59,113 bases of DNA. It comes from Fidelibacterota bacterium. Its GTDB lineage: Bacteria > Fidelibacterota > UBA8477 > JABMPR01. The stretch spans positions 1 to 59,113 of the forward strand of contig JADHVL010000024.1 of NCBI GenBank assembly GCA_016784025.1, written 5' to 3'. The translations under genes and the position numbers were made by a program. Below, in pieces: positions 44,908 through 54,505 of the stretch (position 1 is the first letter of the stretch; every line of letters starts with the position of its first letter). The notes beneath the pieces were generated by a model. The model searched no databases. It worked only from the letters and a program-made list of their open reading frames with translations, and was not told the DNA's origin.

Positions 44908-45471
44908 CTATTCCTTTGGTTCTTCATAACAGTTACGACATCTTGCTTCATAAGCTTCAGCTTCACCAACCAGAATTTGATCACCTCTGTTGCTCAAACG
45001 CTGGGTGAATCCGGCGGGGTTACCGCAAATGACACATATTGCCAGATTCTTGGTCACGTATTCTGCATCGATAATGAGTTCGGGCATGGGTCCAAATGCC
45101 TTGGCCATATAATCCTTTTCCAAACCGGCCACTATGACACGTTTTTTCTGATTGGCCAGGATTCGGCAAACTTCCACAATTTCATCATCAAAGAATTGAG
45201 CCTCATCAATACCAACAACCTGGACGTGTTTTGCCAGAGGTAATATATCTTTAGCAGTTTTTACTTTGGTGGATTCCAATTGCTGCTGGCTGTGAGAGAC
45301 AATATGATCCTCGCTAAATCGATTGTCGATATCAGGCTTAAAGATGGCTACATGCTGGCGCGCAATCTGAGCCCGTCTGAGTCTTCTAATCAGCTCTTCA
45401 GTTTTACCACTGAACATGGATCCTGTAATAACTTCAATCCAACCGCTGTGATGGGGCGTCAAATGCTCCAT
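44908..45471 (-). CDS. tdk: Thymidine kinase
   Basis: The 187-residue protein is a type II thymidine kinase: P-loop ITGSMFSGKTEELIRRL, GIDEAQFF, and a zinc finger with CVICGNPA and CRNCYEE. It phosphorylates thymidine for salvage. It sits between cdd (40 nt upstream) and nupC (3 nt downstream). Confidence 0.96.
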   Translation of the reverse strand: MEHLTPHHSGWIEVITGSMFSGKTEELIRRLRRAQIARQHVAIFKPDIDNRFSEDHIVSHSQQQLESTKVKTAKDILPLAKHVQVVGIDEAQFFDDEIVEVCRILANQKKRVIVAGLEKDYMAKAFGPMPELIIDAEYVTKNLAICVICGNPAGFTQRLSNRGDQILVGEAEAYEARCRNCYEEPKE

Positions 45472-45511
45472 AACCTAATAATCTCCTGAATATTTAAATT
45501 GAATCAGGTTC

Positions 45512-45898
45512 CTAGGAACCTAGATCCTGTTGACCGAAGGCCTGGGGCAATAATTCGGAGGAGCTTGTTTCAGTACGGGCTCCCGTTTCATTGACCAGTG
45601 TGATCGGTATTTCCCCACATAATTCCCATATGACCTGGCGACAGGCACCACAGGGGCTAACCCCATTTTCAGTAGCCACCACGAGATGGGTAAAATTCCT
45701 TTCACCTGCAGCAACGGCTGAAAATAATGCGGTGCGCTCAGCGCAAATTGTCAGGCTGTAGCTGGCATTTTCCACGTTGCATCCTGGAAATATTTTCCCA
45801 TTTGAGGTTTCTAGCGCTGCCCCGACATAAAATTTTGAATAAGGAGCATGTGCTTTTTTTCGAGCGTCCTGGGCTACTTCGATAAGTTTGCTTTGCAT
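45512..45898 (-). CDS. cdd: Cytidine deaminase
   Basis: The 128-residue protein has HAPYSKFYVGAALET, GCNVENASY, the zinc/catalytic motif TICAERTAL and SPCGACRQV. It deaminates cytidine and deoxycytidine to uridine forms. The start overlaps the rhomboid stop by one base (TAATG). Length is standard for homotetrameric Cdd. Confidence 0.96.
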   Translation of the reverse strand: MQSKLIEVAQDARKKAHAPYSKFYVGAALETSNGKIFPGCNVENASYSLTICAERTALFSAVAAGERNFTHLVVATENGVSPCGACRQVIWELCGEIPITLVNETGARTETSSSELLPQAFGQQDLGS

Positions 45899-46536
45899 TA
45901 TGAGTTCCCGCTTAGTCGATATTTGTGGTATATGCTGTAAACAACCAGTCCAATAACAAATCCGCCGATGTGTGCAATATAAGCAGTGGTACCCTGAGGT
46001 GTCAGTATTTCGAATAAAAATTGTGTGGCAATCCAGATACCGATGAACCAGGCCGCTCGAATTTTCAAGAAGAGTACAAACAGAGTCCAGGTTAAGATTT
46101 TGGCTGTGGGATAGCGTAGGGCATAACTGGCCAGAACCCCGGAAATAGATCCAGATGCTCCAATGAGTAGACCGGGACCATTGGCACCAAAGTAGGGATC
46201 AAAATAAACTTCAATCAAGGCAGCCCCAGCACCACAACTTAGATAAAAGAGCAGGAAAAACTTACGACCCAGCGAGCCCTCCATATTGTCACCAAAGATG
46301 TAAAGGAAAAGCATGTTGAAGATCAGGTGACTCCAACTCCCATGGAGAAACTGGTGAGTGATAAGACTGGGGAAGGCTTGAATTGGATGAGCCAGAAACA
46401 AATCTTTTGAGAAAACAAACACATCAAAGCTGTAGACATAACTGAGGACATACATTGCCACATTGATAATGATCAGACCATAGGTGATGTAGGGTTTACG
46501 TAAGGCTGGATTTGTATCGGAGATGGGAATAAACAT
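45898..46536 (-). CDS. Rhomboid-family intramembrane serine protease
   Basis: The 212-residue protein has six or seven membrane helices and the rhomboid core: HQFLHGSWSHLIFNMLFLYIFG, the catalytic serine S128 in GASGS, and H189 in AHIGGF. Rhomboids cleave membrane proteins within or near transmembrane segments. It lies 1 nt after the M23 gene and overlaps cdd by one base, so it is part of the same transcript. The link to nucleoside salvage may be only positional. Confidence 0.93.
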   Translation of the reverse strand: MFIPISDTNPALRKPYITYGLIIINVAMYVLSYVYSFDVFVFSKDLFLAHPIQAFPSLITHQFLHGSWSHLIFNMLFLYIFGDNMEGSLGRKFFLLFYLSCGAGAALIEVYFDPYFGANGPGLLIGASGSISGVLASYALRYPTAKILTWTLFVLFLKIRAAWFIGIWIATQFLFEILTPQGTTAYIAHIGGFVIGLVVYSIYHKYRLSGNS

Positions 46537-46537
46537 A

Positions 46538-48661
46538 TCAGGACTTCACAGAGAAGGTATGCTTAAACTCCCGTATATTCCCAGATTCATCCCCAATGGA
46601 AAATTCAAAAATATGTTGGCCAGATCCCAATCTGGTGGGTACCTGAAAAGACAGCTCATGTCTGAGCGGGTTATAATCCGGAAAAAAGAGTGAACCATCT
46701 AATGTTGCTCGAATACCCGTTCTGGCGTAGGAGACCACCCCGGTGTTGTCCCTTATGGTAAATATCAACCGTTCGCCACGCTGAACTCTTGAGAAGGACT
46801 TCTGGGGAGTGACCGTAGGTGCTTCACTGTCCTCAAAAAGAAAGAAAGAACCACCTCCATCAATCTCTAACTCAAGCTGTTTGGTCGAGTCGGCTGAGAT
46901 TTGACGTTCCCAGGTTTCCTTCTTGCCAGGTGAGAAAATGGCTAAGTTTGAATCCTGCGAAGTGTTTATAAATCGTAACTGACCAGAAAAGTTGCTTTGG
47001 GGAGTGTTCACGACATTCACAGAGAGCCCCATAGCGGGTTGTTCATCTATCAATCCCATAGTGGTATCAATTTTCAAATAAAGTTCAGTGCTACCGGAAT
47101 TTTCCACGGATAACTCAACATCAATCAAATCATGTGTGAACCTATCACTCTGCCCTGCAGACAAAAGATGCATGGGGTCTAATGGGAGAGAGACAAGCAT
47201 CCTCTTCCCAACAAGTAAATCAATGCTTTCGGCTTGAGCAGCATGATTGAGAGGAATAATATCTGATTCCACTGTGGTTGGGCTTGTTTGAGTCAATTCA
47301 CCAGAAAAGTGCAGTTGATTGCCAGTGAGAGAATAGGCCAAAGGAAAGGTAAGCGGATCCCTGCTCTCAATCTTAAGTACAACCCCATTGCCCTTTCCTC
47401 TCCAGCTATGAGTCAGGTCCCAGATTCCCTGATTTTGCGGAGGGATCACCCATTTAATTTTACCACCGGCAGACCCCAGAGCTCTGACTCCAGAACTAAA
47501 ATTTTTCTCCCCTAAAACCCAGGTAGTAGAATTCAGCCGATAGAGAGTCTCAGTGATAGGGATATATGAATTATTACCAGTATAGAATTGAATATTCTCG
47601 TAGCCATTGTCAGAAAAATGACGGGTGATTGTATATTTTTCATCCTCAAGTTTAAGATTCCAACTGGCAGGGACTGTTTCATGAAAAATGAGACCCCTAG
47701 TCACTTTATTTCCAACAAGATCAGTCACTTCAACCTGTAGATGGGAGAGTCCTTCTGGAGAAATCTCACCACTTAAGGTTGCCGGTGCGAATGGAGCTGC
47801 TTCATTCAAATTATTATTGAACATGGACATGAAGCGCCAACCCCGTTTGCCCTTCATACCTGGATAAACCTTATCCACATCATCGGCAAGTCGCATGGAG
47901 ACCTGATCAAATTCTCTGGCAAACACCAGGGAGTCATTCACCAGAACTCTCGCACTATAAATATTGTATTTATTGTAGGTGCCATTGGCACGATCGTGCG
48001 CGTTTATGGCGACTTGAAAAGTTCCCGTAGTGGATACGGTTTTAATCTCTGCTTGCGTATCAAATACAACAGGAAAACGGCTGCCATTTACCTGACTGTC
48101 TATATCAATGGGAATAAGCATGATCTCGTCAAGGATGGGCGCTTTCACATCTTTGATACCTGGATAAAATAATTGGGGATTTTGGACCTGCCTGGAAGTG
48201 TCCCTTATTTCAAAATGCAAATGAGGGTGTTCGGTTCCAGATGTGCCGCTATAGCCGATGACCGCTCCAGCTTTGACTGGATGCTCATAGGGAGCAAATT
48301 CCAGACGCATTGAATATCCATCTCGTGCCAATTGCTCAGAGCGGATCAAGGATTCAATGGCAGGGTTAAATCGCTCGAGGTGCCCATAGACCGCAACATT
48401 TCCGTCATTTAGTCTTAGCCATACACCTTTGCCATAGCCATTATATCCAATTGCTATGCGCTCAATGTATCCATCTTCAATGGCCAAACAGGGTACTTCC
48501 ATTTCTCCCCAGGTTTTGATATCGATACCGGCATGCAGGTGGCCTGACCGATATTCAGAAAAGGTAGCAGATAAACTTTGGGAAGCCCTGATGGGCCAAC
48601 GGTAATTTTGACCTGACAGAAGAGAAATCATTAGTAGTGAGAAAAGGACGATTCGAAACAT
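46538..48661 (-). CDS. M23-family peptidoglycan metallopeptidase, secreted
   Basis: The 707-residue protein has a signal peptide (MFRIVLFSLLMISLLSG). The N-terminal M23/LytM domain shows H43 and D47 in HLHAGIDIKT and H147/H149 in EHPHLHFEIRD. A long beta-rich C-terminal region of about 530 residues (Ig-like strands) follows. M23 enzymes cut peptidoglycan cross-links or act as envelope scaffolds. The catalytic domain at the N-terminus, with a very long tail, is unlike the usual C-terminal placement in EnvC/NlpD. It heads the operon M23-rhomboid-cdd-tdk-nupC. Confidence 0.88.
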   Translation of the reverse strand: MFRIVLFSLLMISLLSGQNYRWPIRASQSLSATFSEYRSGHLHAGIDIKTWGEMEVPCLAIEDGYIERIAIGYNGYGKGVWLRLNDGNVAVYGHLERFNPAIESLIRSEQLARDGYSMRLEFAPYEHPVKAGAVIGYSGTSGTEHPHLHFEIRDTSRQVQNPQLFYPGIKDVKAPILDEIMLIPIDIDSQVNGSRFPVVFDTQAEIKTVSTTGTFQVAINAHDRANGTYNKYNIYSARVLVNDSLVFAREFDQVSMRLADDVDKVYPGMKGKRGWRFMSMFNNNLNEAAPFAPATLSGEISPEGLSHLQVEVTDLVGNKVTRGLIFHETVPASWNLKLEDEKYTITRHFSDNGYENIQFYTGNNSYIPITETLYRLNSTTWVLGEKNFSSGVRALGSAGGKIKWVIPPQNQGIWDLTHSWRGKGNGVVLKIESRDPLTFPLAYSLTGNQLHFSGELTQTSPTTVESDIIPLNHAAQAESIDLLVGKRMLVSLPLDPMHLLSAGQSDRFTHDLIDVELSVENSGSTELYLKIDTTMGLIDEQPAMGLSVNVVNTPQSNFSGQLRFINTSQDSNLAIFSPGKKETWERQISADSTKQLELEIDGGGSFFLFEDSEAPTVTPQKSFSRVQRGERLIFTIRDNTGVVSYARTGIRATLDGSLFFPDYNPLRHELSFQVPTRLGSGQHIFEFSIGDESGNIREFKHTFSVKS

Positions 48662-48772
48662 GGTTCATAAATTCATTTTTCTTCAAGATGAAGCAATGAT
48701 TTTTCAGCGGGGACTGGAATTAATAAATAGGTCATTGATTCTGAAGGGGATTTCAGTTAAATCACTGACCTC

Positions 48773-49261
48773 ATGAGACTATTTAAATCAAAAGCAGCAC
48801 CAGCAGAAATACCATATAGTTTTCAGGATAGATTTCAGAATATTCAGCGAATTGCAATTATTTATCCCCAGGAAGTAACCTGGCTAAGGATTGCTCGATA
48901 CGCGCTCCAGCGCATGTACAATCTACCTGAGAAATTTGACTACATGCTAATGGTCCCAGATGCCAGCCAGGAGCAGTCGCTCAACATTCAACATCAATAT
49001 CTCAATATGAACTATGATCCACGATCAGAAGATCGGATTGGTATCCAAAATAATATTGTAGCCTTTAATCCAGATATCTTACTTCAGCTGGAACCAAAAC
49101 CTGGTGATCGTCTCATCGAATTGATCAAACAGTTGGATGTTTCTCTGAAAATTGGGTTTGGAGATGAGAAGTCAGACTTAAATGTCATCTACTCTCAGAG
49201 TGAGAGTGGCTTCTACGAAAAAAATATTTTAAATCTGATTGCTTTGTTAGAGATGAAGTAG
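48773..49261 (+). CDS. Hypothetical protein, 162 aa
   Basis: The protein has no signal peptide or membrane segment. Its pattern (NIQRIAIIYPQEVTWLRIARYALQRM, FNPDILLQLEPKPGDRLIELIKQ, LKIGFGDEKSDLNVIYSQSE) suggests a Rossmann-like alpha/beta fold. It is weakly reminiscent of small glycosyltransferase-like or DUF6913-type proteins of the FCB group. I do not assign a function. It is divergent from the M23 gene and convergent with the DksA-like gene. Confidence 0.65.
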   Translation: MRLFKSKAAPAEIPYSFQDRFQNIQRIAIIYPQEVTWLRIARYALQRMYNLPEKFDYMLMVPDASQEQSLNIQHQYLNMNYDPRSEDRIGIQNNIVAFNPDILLQLEPKPGDRLIELIKQLDVSLKIGFGDEKSDLNVIYSQSESGFYEKNILNLIALLEMK

Positions 49262-49279
49262 AGGAGTGATTTAGCGCAC

Positions 49280-49675
49280 TTACTGATTGTGGTTGCGTTG
49301 ATTCTGAGTCTCTTTGCATGAGACATGGTACTTAGCGATTGGAGCTGCCATTAAACGACCTTCTTCGATTAAATCCCCACAAATGATACACACACCGTAG
49401 GTCTCTTCTTCCACACGATCGAGAGCTTCATCAACATCACTTAAATACTTGGCCTGGCGATGAGCGAACAAACTGGTCTTTTCTCTTTCGGCCATATCAG
49501 TCCCAACATCAGCCATATGATAGGTGGCAGAGGATAATTCACCGGCGCCTTCAGTAATGGTTTTATTGAGTTCGCCTTTCTGATACTCAAGATCCTCAGC
49601 GATACGATTGCGCTCATCCATAAGTAGTACTCTGAACTTCTTAAGTGTGGTTTTGTTGTACTTATTAACTGCCAT
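49280..49675 (-). CDS. DksA/TraR-family zinc finger protein
   Basis: The 131-residue protein has a coiled-coil N-terminal half (LKKFRVLLMDERNRIAEDLEYQKGEL). The C-terminal zinc finger has CIICGDLIEEGRLMAAPIAKYHVSCK, giving C-x2-C...C with a nearby histidine. The segment ADVGTDMAEREK gives the acidic residues typical of the coiled-coil tip. DksA-like proteins bind the RNA polymerase secondary channel and tune transcription. Whether it acts with ppGpp cannot be told. Confidence 0.88.
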   Translation of the reverse strand: MAVNKYNKTTLKKFRVLLMDERNRIAEDLEYQKGELNKTITEGAGELSSATYHMADVGTDMAEREKTSLFAHRQAKYLSDVDEALDRVEEETYGVCIICGDLIEEGRLMAAPIAKYHVSCKETQNQRNHNQ

Positions 49676-49842
49676 TCCTACCCTCTGAATATCGCTTTAA
49701 TTGTTGCAATATATCGTCTAACTATGATAATCCTAGCAAATTTAGCGCATTTAAAAACCTCTTGGCACCCCCTATGTGGCCGACTACATTTGCGCGCTTT
49801 TATGAACAGACTATTAATCATATTATTAAAGGTGAGGGTATA

Positions 49843-50184
49843 ATGGAAGATATTGTATGCCCGAATTGTGGCGAGGAACTTTCAGAAGAGAAATTAGCTA
49901 AATCTCTCATCTGTCCACACTGCGCGACAAATCTAAAAAATAAGAAGTACATGGATTTTCTGGAATTCCTTATGGTCTCAGAAATCGTTCAGGATATCGA
50001 TTTTTTTGATGAATCGGTTTACGGTGATGAATACCTAAGGTTTGAAGAATCCGGTTTTGATGACCAGGATTTACCTGATACTCAGGCAGCTGAGATTGAT
50101 TGGGATAAAGACCCTGATCACACAGAGGAAGAATGGGGCGAAGATAATCCCAATCTTTCCAGAAATAAGCCCTGGCAGTCTTAA
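49843..50184 (+). CDS. Zinc-ribbon protein with acidic tail, 113 aa
   Basis: Two CxxC knuckles, CPNCGEEL and CPHCATNL, form an N-terminal zinc ribbon. A very acidic, probably disordered tail (FDDQDLPDTQAAEIDWDKDPDHTEEEWGEDNP) follows. AAAGGTGAGGG lies just before the ATG at 49843; a longer in-frame start at 49762 has no ribosome site. The function is unknown. The DUF3467 gene follows 30 nt downstream. Confidence 0.7.
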   Translation: MEDIVCPNCGEELSEEKLAKSLICPHCATNLKNKKYMDFLEFLMVSEIVQDIDFFDESVYGDEYLRFEESGFDDQDLPDTQAAEIDWDKDPDHTEEEWGEDNPNLSRNKPWQS

Positions 50185-50214
50185 GCCAGCGCCTCATACT
50201 GGGAGGGATCATTT

Positions 50215-50532
50215 ATGGAACCTAAGAATAAACCAGCACAACAGATTCAAATTCAAGTTAATGAAAAAGTAGCTGATGGAGAATATGCCAACCTGGCCAT
50301 TATTACCCATTCTGCTGCCGAATTTGTGATGGACTTTGTTAGAGTCATGCCCGGTTCCCCAAAGGCCAATGTTCAATCACGCATAATTATGACTCCCAGT
50401 CATACAAAAGCGTTGCTACGGGCTTTGGAGCAGAACATAGCCAAGTACGAAACTGAACATGGTGAGATTAGAATGCCTGATCCCATGGCATTTACAGGTA
50501 TGCCTCCCAAAACAGGAAGCATGCCCAACTAA
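50215..50532 (+). CDS. DUF3467 family protein
   Basis: The 105-residue protein matches DUF3467: IQIQVNEKVADGEYANLAIITHSAAEFVMDFVRVMPGSPKANVQSRIIMTPSHTKALLRALEQNIAKYE. Members are small cytoplasmic proteins of unknown role, widespread in FCB bacteria. GGAGG is about 9 nt before the ATG. A terminator follows at 50557. Confidence 0.9.
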   Translation: MEPKNKPAQQIQIQVNEKVADGEYANLAIITHSAAEFVMDFVRVMPGSPKANVQSRIIMTPSHTKALLRALEQNIAKYETEHGEIRMPDPMAFTGMPPKTGSMPN

Positions 50533-50556
50533 TCACTCCAGCACAGTATTTTGAAA

Positions 50557-50589
50557 AGAGGCTATCCCAGAAGGGGTAGCCTCTTTTTG
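50557..50589 (+). terminator. Rho-independent terminator
   Basis: AGAGGCTATCCC pairs with GGGGTAGCCTCT (one wobble) around AGAA and is followed by TTTTTG. It ends the zinc-ribbon/DUF3467 unit. Confidence 0.92.
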
Positions 50590-51081
50590 TTTTAGGAACC
50601 TGCCTAGTTCAAAAATCGTTAATCCTGGTCTGTCAGGTCGAAGTTCGAAGAACGCAGACTGATTCGATATTCAAAGGGAACTGTCCCAATATCGCAGTCT
50701 CTGTTTGATTTTAGAACCTGCCTACGCTCATCAGCTTCGGCAAGGCAGGCAAGGAACACCGATTGAAGATTTAAGAAATTTACCAAAAGTTGGTATTGTT
50801 CATTGCAAAAAAAAGGAGTTAAGTATTTAAGCTCGGAGGGTTTGATAAGGTGAAGATAGAGTTTGGGTTGGTTGCTATTGCCTGTACTCTGATGAAACTA
50901 TGGGCGAAGACAGTCGGGGGGCCGGAAAGAGTCGTTTAGCTGTCTCTGGTGAGCTGCTGTTAGCCATTTCGAGTTGAAAGATATCTTTGCAAGCGACTTT
51001 TACATAAATCTGTGAAAATCCGTGTGAATCCGTGGCTAAAAAGAAAGAGTCTGTCTTAGGTTCTGCGAAAGCCTCTTTTTT
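50590..51081. other. Non-coding region with degraded intergenic repeats
   Basis: No convincing ORF is seen. The phrase TTTTAGGAACCTGCCTA recurs nearby as TTTTAGAACCTGCCTACG, the second followed by CAGCTTCGGCAAGGCAGGCAAG. Near 51010-51040 there is TCTGTGAAAATCCGTGTGAATCCGTGGC, a short internally repeated phrase (ATCCGTG twice), of a kind common in intergenic DNA of many bacteria. It is best read as accumulated, decayed repeats between a terminator and the 3' end of copA. Confidence 0.6.
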
Positions 51082-53313
51082 TTATATCTCTCGGAAATAC
51101 CTCTTACTTCGCAGAAGCAGTGTGTTGGTGACAACAGATACTGAGGAGAAGGCCATGGCCATTCCAGCGAACATGGGATTCAGAAGTGTTCCTGTGAAGG
51201 GGTAGAGGAGACCCATGGCAATTGGGATTCCCGCCAGGTTGTAAATGAAAGCCCAGAACAGGTTCTGGTGAATTTTTGAAATGGTAGCCTGGGCGATTCT
51301 GTGACCAAATACGAGATTATTCAAAGAGTTATTCATAAAAATGACATCTGCGGCATTTACTGCAATATCGGTTCCACCACCAAAGGATAGACCAATATCT
51401 GCGGCAACCAGTGCAGGTGCATCATTGATGCCATCGCCTAGCATCCCAACAATCTTTCCCTCGGCTTTCAGAGTATTTATGTGGTCATGTTTATCTGCAG
51501 GAAGAACTTCTGATCTATAATTTTGGATTCCGATTTCCTGGGCAACATGTCTGGCGGCCGCCTCTTTATCTCCAGTGAGCAGGAAAGCCTGGATAGCTCT
51601 CTTGGAAAGGGCGTTGATAACTGCTGAACTTTCCGGTTTAATGGTATCTGAAAAAGCCATCAAGCCCATGATTATGTCCTGGGAAAAGACACCTGAAACT
51701 ATATATCCTTTGGCGTAATACTGTTCTAAGGTATCAGTAAAGTCTTGGGGGAGCATATCAGCCGAGTCAATTTTGCGAACACGATAGAGGGCGCCATTAC
51801 TGCGTCCCTCCAGCCCTCGACCTGCTTCTTCATTCACATCTGACATCTCCATAATTTGTATGGATTGGGTATTCCCATAGTCAATAAGGGTTTTTGCCAG
51901 GGGATGTTGGCTGAATTGCTCAAGCCCCATGGCAATAGATAGATAGTTCAAATCATCTTCTGGGAAATGAGCGATGAGTTGAGGCGTTGATTCGGTGATG
52001 GTTCCCGTTTTATCAAATACCATCACATCTACTTTGCTCAACAATTGGAATGCATCAGCTGATTTGAACAGGATACCGCCTTTTGCGGCAATTCCACTTC
52101 CAACCACCAGGGCGGTAGGAGTTGCCAATCCCAGGGCGCAGGGACAGGCTATAATCAGTACTGAAATCATAACATTGATGCCAAAGGTCAACCCGAATCC
52201 CAATGCGAACCAGGTGAGGCCGCTGAGTATGGCCAGGCTCAGCACAACCGGGACAAAGATGGAGGCGATTTTATCCACCAGCTTTTGAATCTTGGGTTTG
52301 CGCATCTGGGCTTTTTCCACCAGATCAATAATCTGCCCGAACATGGAATCACGCCCAACTTTTTCAGCTCGGATAATCATGCCACTCTGGAGGTTCATAC
52401 TAGCACCAATCACTTGACTACCCCTGAGCTTTTCAACGGGGAGTGATTCACCACTGATTGCTGATTCATCCACATTGCTGGCACCTTCTATGACAAGTCC
52501 ATCAACGGGTATCTTCGAATGGGGATTGACTCTGATTTCATCTCCACTTTTTACTTCGCTGAGAGCAAGCGTAATCCAGGTTCCATCTCTTTTCACCTCT
52601 GCCTCGGTAGGCATCTGTTCCATAAGTCCAGTGAGAGCTTCTGTTGTTTTTCCCTTGGCCACAGATTCCAGCCATTTCCCAAAAGTAATAAATAACAGGA
52701 TGGTACCAGCCGCTTCAAAATAGAGGGTTTCAAAACCACTTATTCCCCATCCCAGTTGAATGTTGAGTGCAGAAATCAATGAATAGGTGTAGGCCGAACC
52801 AGTTCCCAGGGCGACTAGCGAATCCATATTAGGCACTCGCATGAGTAAATGCTTAAATCCTCGTTGATAATATCCATATCCGCTGATCACGAGGATGGTG
52901 GCCAGGGTCAACTGTAACAGAAGATTCAATTGGATTGAAAGTAACTGCACATCCAGCATCATTTCCAGCATGGCATAGATCAGTAGTGGAATCCCAAAGA
53001 TGGCTTGTATGAGAAGCAACCGTTTCCAGGTGGTAATAGTACGTTGCTGCCGATGAACCAGAGACGATGAGCCCTGGGGTTCCAGCTTATACCCCATTTT
53101 TGATACTGCTTTGGTAAACTTCTTTATGGGAATAGACTCTTGAGAAGTCACTACGGCTGATTCAGTTGCCAGATTAACCGAAACCTGCTGGACACCAGGC
53201 AACTGCTTGATGGCTGATTCAACATTGGTGACGCAGGCAGCACAACTCATACCTTCAACATCAAATTGGTAGTTGTGCTGGGGAGTGGAAATTTCTGACT
53301 TGGACTCTGACAT
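51082..53313 (-). CDS. copA: Copper-translocating P1B-type ATPase
   Basis: The 743-residue protein has one N-terminal heavy-metal-binding domain with GMSCAAC (C24, C27). It has eight predicted membrane helices and the transmembrane CPC motif (C390-P-C392). The phosphorylation site is D434 in DKTGT, with QHPLA and a LTGDKEAA hinge. The C-terminal helices include YNLAGIPIAMG and a GMAMAFSSVSVV segment. These match Cu(I) exporters. No copper regulator or chaperone gene lies beside it. Confidence 0.95.
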   Translation of the reverse strand: MSESKSEISTPQHNYQFDVEGMSCAACVTNVESAIKQLPGVQQVSVNLATESAVVTSQESIPIKKFTKAVSKMGYKLEPQGSSSLVHRQQRTITTWKRLLLIQAIFGIPLLIYAMLEMMLDVQLLSIQLNLLLQLTLATILVISGYGYYQRGFKHLLMRVPNMDSLVALGTGSAYTYSLISALNIQLGWGISGFETLYFEAAGTILLFITFGKWLESVAKGKTTEALTGLMEQMPTEAEVKRDGTWITLALSEVKSGDEIRVNPHSKIPVDGLVIEGASNVDESAISGESLPVEKLRGSQVIGASMNLQSGMIIRAEKVGRDSMFGQIIDLVEKAQMRKPKIQKLVDKIASIFVPVVLSLAILSGLTWFALGFGLTFGINVMISVLIIACPCALGLATPTALVVGSGIAAKGGILFKSADAFQLLSKVDVMVFDKTGTITESTPQLIAHFPEDDLNYLSIAMGLEQFSQHPLAKTLIDYGNTQSIQIMEMSDVNEEAGRGLEGRSNGALYRVRKIDSADMLPQDFTDTLEQYYAKGYIVSGVFSQDIIMGLMAFSDTIKPESSAVINALSKRAIQAFLLTGDKEAAARHVAQEIGIQNYRSEVLPADKHDHINTLKAEGKIVGMLGDGINDAPALVAADIGLSFGGGTDIAVNAADVIFMNNSLNNLVFGHRIAQATISKIHQNLFWAFIYNLAGIPIAMGLLYPFTGTLLNPMFAGMAMAFSSVSVVTNTLLLRSKRYFREI

Positions 53314-53506
53314 ATTGTCTTTCTATGTGTTTGTATCCTGGTGTGAAAATAGGTTTAGAATTCACAGGTTATTAACTAATTATTTTATAGCGTCATATAT
53401 TCCCTCTAATGAATATACAATTTTTCACTCATCAATGAATCAATAAGATGATTAAAATAGTCATGTTAGTTCTTGATGAAGGGCCAGGAAATAATTATAT
53501 CTTGGG

Positions 53507-54505
53507 ATGAAAAATTTATCACGACTGTTTATTGGGGCTATGCCCCTCTTAATGATCCTGGAAAGTTGTAGCGATATGGGTGAACCAGAAGTCCTGTTGC
53601 CGCAAATGGAAGTAGCAACTACCTCTATTGATTTCTCTACAGTAACCATCGGCTCTCCCCAGACCCGACAGATTCAGATTATCAATAGGGGTGAAGGCCA
53701 GCTAAATGGGGAACTGACCCTTATCCAGGATAGTTCTGTTTATGCATTACAACCCCATGGTGTATTTGCTCTATCAAGTGATGATACCTTGAGTGCGGAG
53801 TTGACTTTTACACCTTCTGCTGGTTTCACCTATGCAGGTCAAATTGTGATCAGTAGTGATGACCTGGGAAATCCAGAGCATATGATTGGTGTGACGGGGG
53901 TGGGGACAGCACTACCGGTACCAGCGCTGACCATCTCAACCAGCATCCTAAATTTTGGAACTATACTGACTGATACTAGCAGCCAGCAGCAAATCATCCT
54001 CAGCAGTACTGGTAATGACACCCTGTTCATATCATCAATAGATTTTGACCTTGGCGTATATAGCATCGATGCGACTACCCCACTTGAATTGATCCCAGGA
54101 GCCTCACGGCTTTTGACCATCACTTTTCAACCTGATGTTGCAGGTACATTTAGTGGAAGTCTGACCATCGTCTCAAATAGTCCATCTACACCAGATGTCG
54201 TTTCTCTCTCAGGAGCGGCAGAAACACCTGTGAGTTATGCTGGGTCGATCCAACCAGTTTGGAATGCGAGTTGCGGCGGCTGTCATGGTTCAAATGGCGG
54301 GCTTAATTTAACATCACATTCCAATATTATGCTTGGTACATCCCAGAACGGACCGGTCGTAGTTCCCAGGGATGCTGCCAATAGTTTGATTATCAGAAGG
54401 CTAAATGGAATAGGTGGACTTATGCCACAGGGCGGGCCTGCACTTTCGGCCAGTACCATTGCTACCATCGAAACGTGGATTAACCAGGGAGCATTAGACA
54501 ATTGA
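53507..54505 (+). CDS. Monohaem c-type cytochrome lipoprotein with two ASH/choice-of-anchor-like domains
   Basis: The 332-residue protein has a lipoprotein signal ending in LESC (C21). Two repeated beta domains (about residues 35-135 and 140-238) share IDFSTVTIGSPQTRQIQIINRG...GQIVISSDD and LNFGTILTDTSSQQQIILSSTG...GSLTIVSNS, like ASH or DUF1573-type Ig modules. A C-terminal cytochrome c domain has CGGCH (C256, C259, H260) and a likely distal ligand M306 in GLMPQGG. It is exported and lipid-anchored. The stop overlaps the start of the haem-barrel gene (TTGA), so the two products are probably made together and interact. Confidence 0.87.
   Translation: MKNLSRLFIGAMPLLMILESCSDMGEPEVLLPQMEVATTSIDFSTVTIGSPQTRQIQIINRGEGQLNGELTLIQDSSVYALQPHGVFALSSDDTLSAELTFTPSAGFTYAGQIVISSDDLGNPEHMIGVTGVGTALPVPALTISTSILNFGTILTDTSSQQQIILSSTGNDTLFISSIDFDLGVYSIDATTPLELIPGASRLLTITFQPDVAGTFSGSLTIVSNSPSTPDVVSLSGAAETPVSYAGSIQPVWNASCGGCHGSNGGLNLTSHSNIMLGTSQNGPVVVPRDAANSLIIRRLNGIGGLMPQGGPALSASTIATIETWINQGALDN

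Noticed and set aside
49762..49842. N-terminal extension of the zinc-ribbon gene
   Set aside because: The extra 27 residues have no ribosome site, whereas a strong AAAGGTGAGGG precedes the ATG at 49843.
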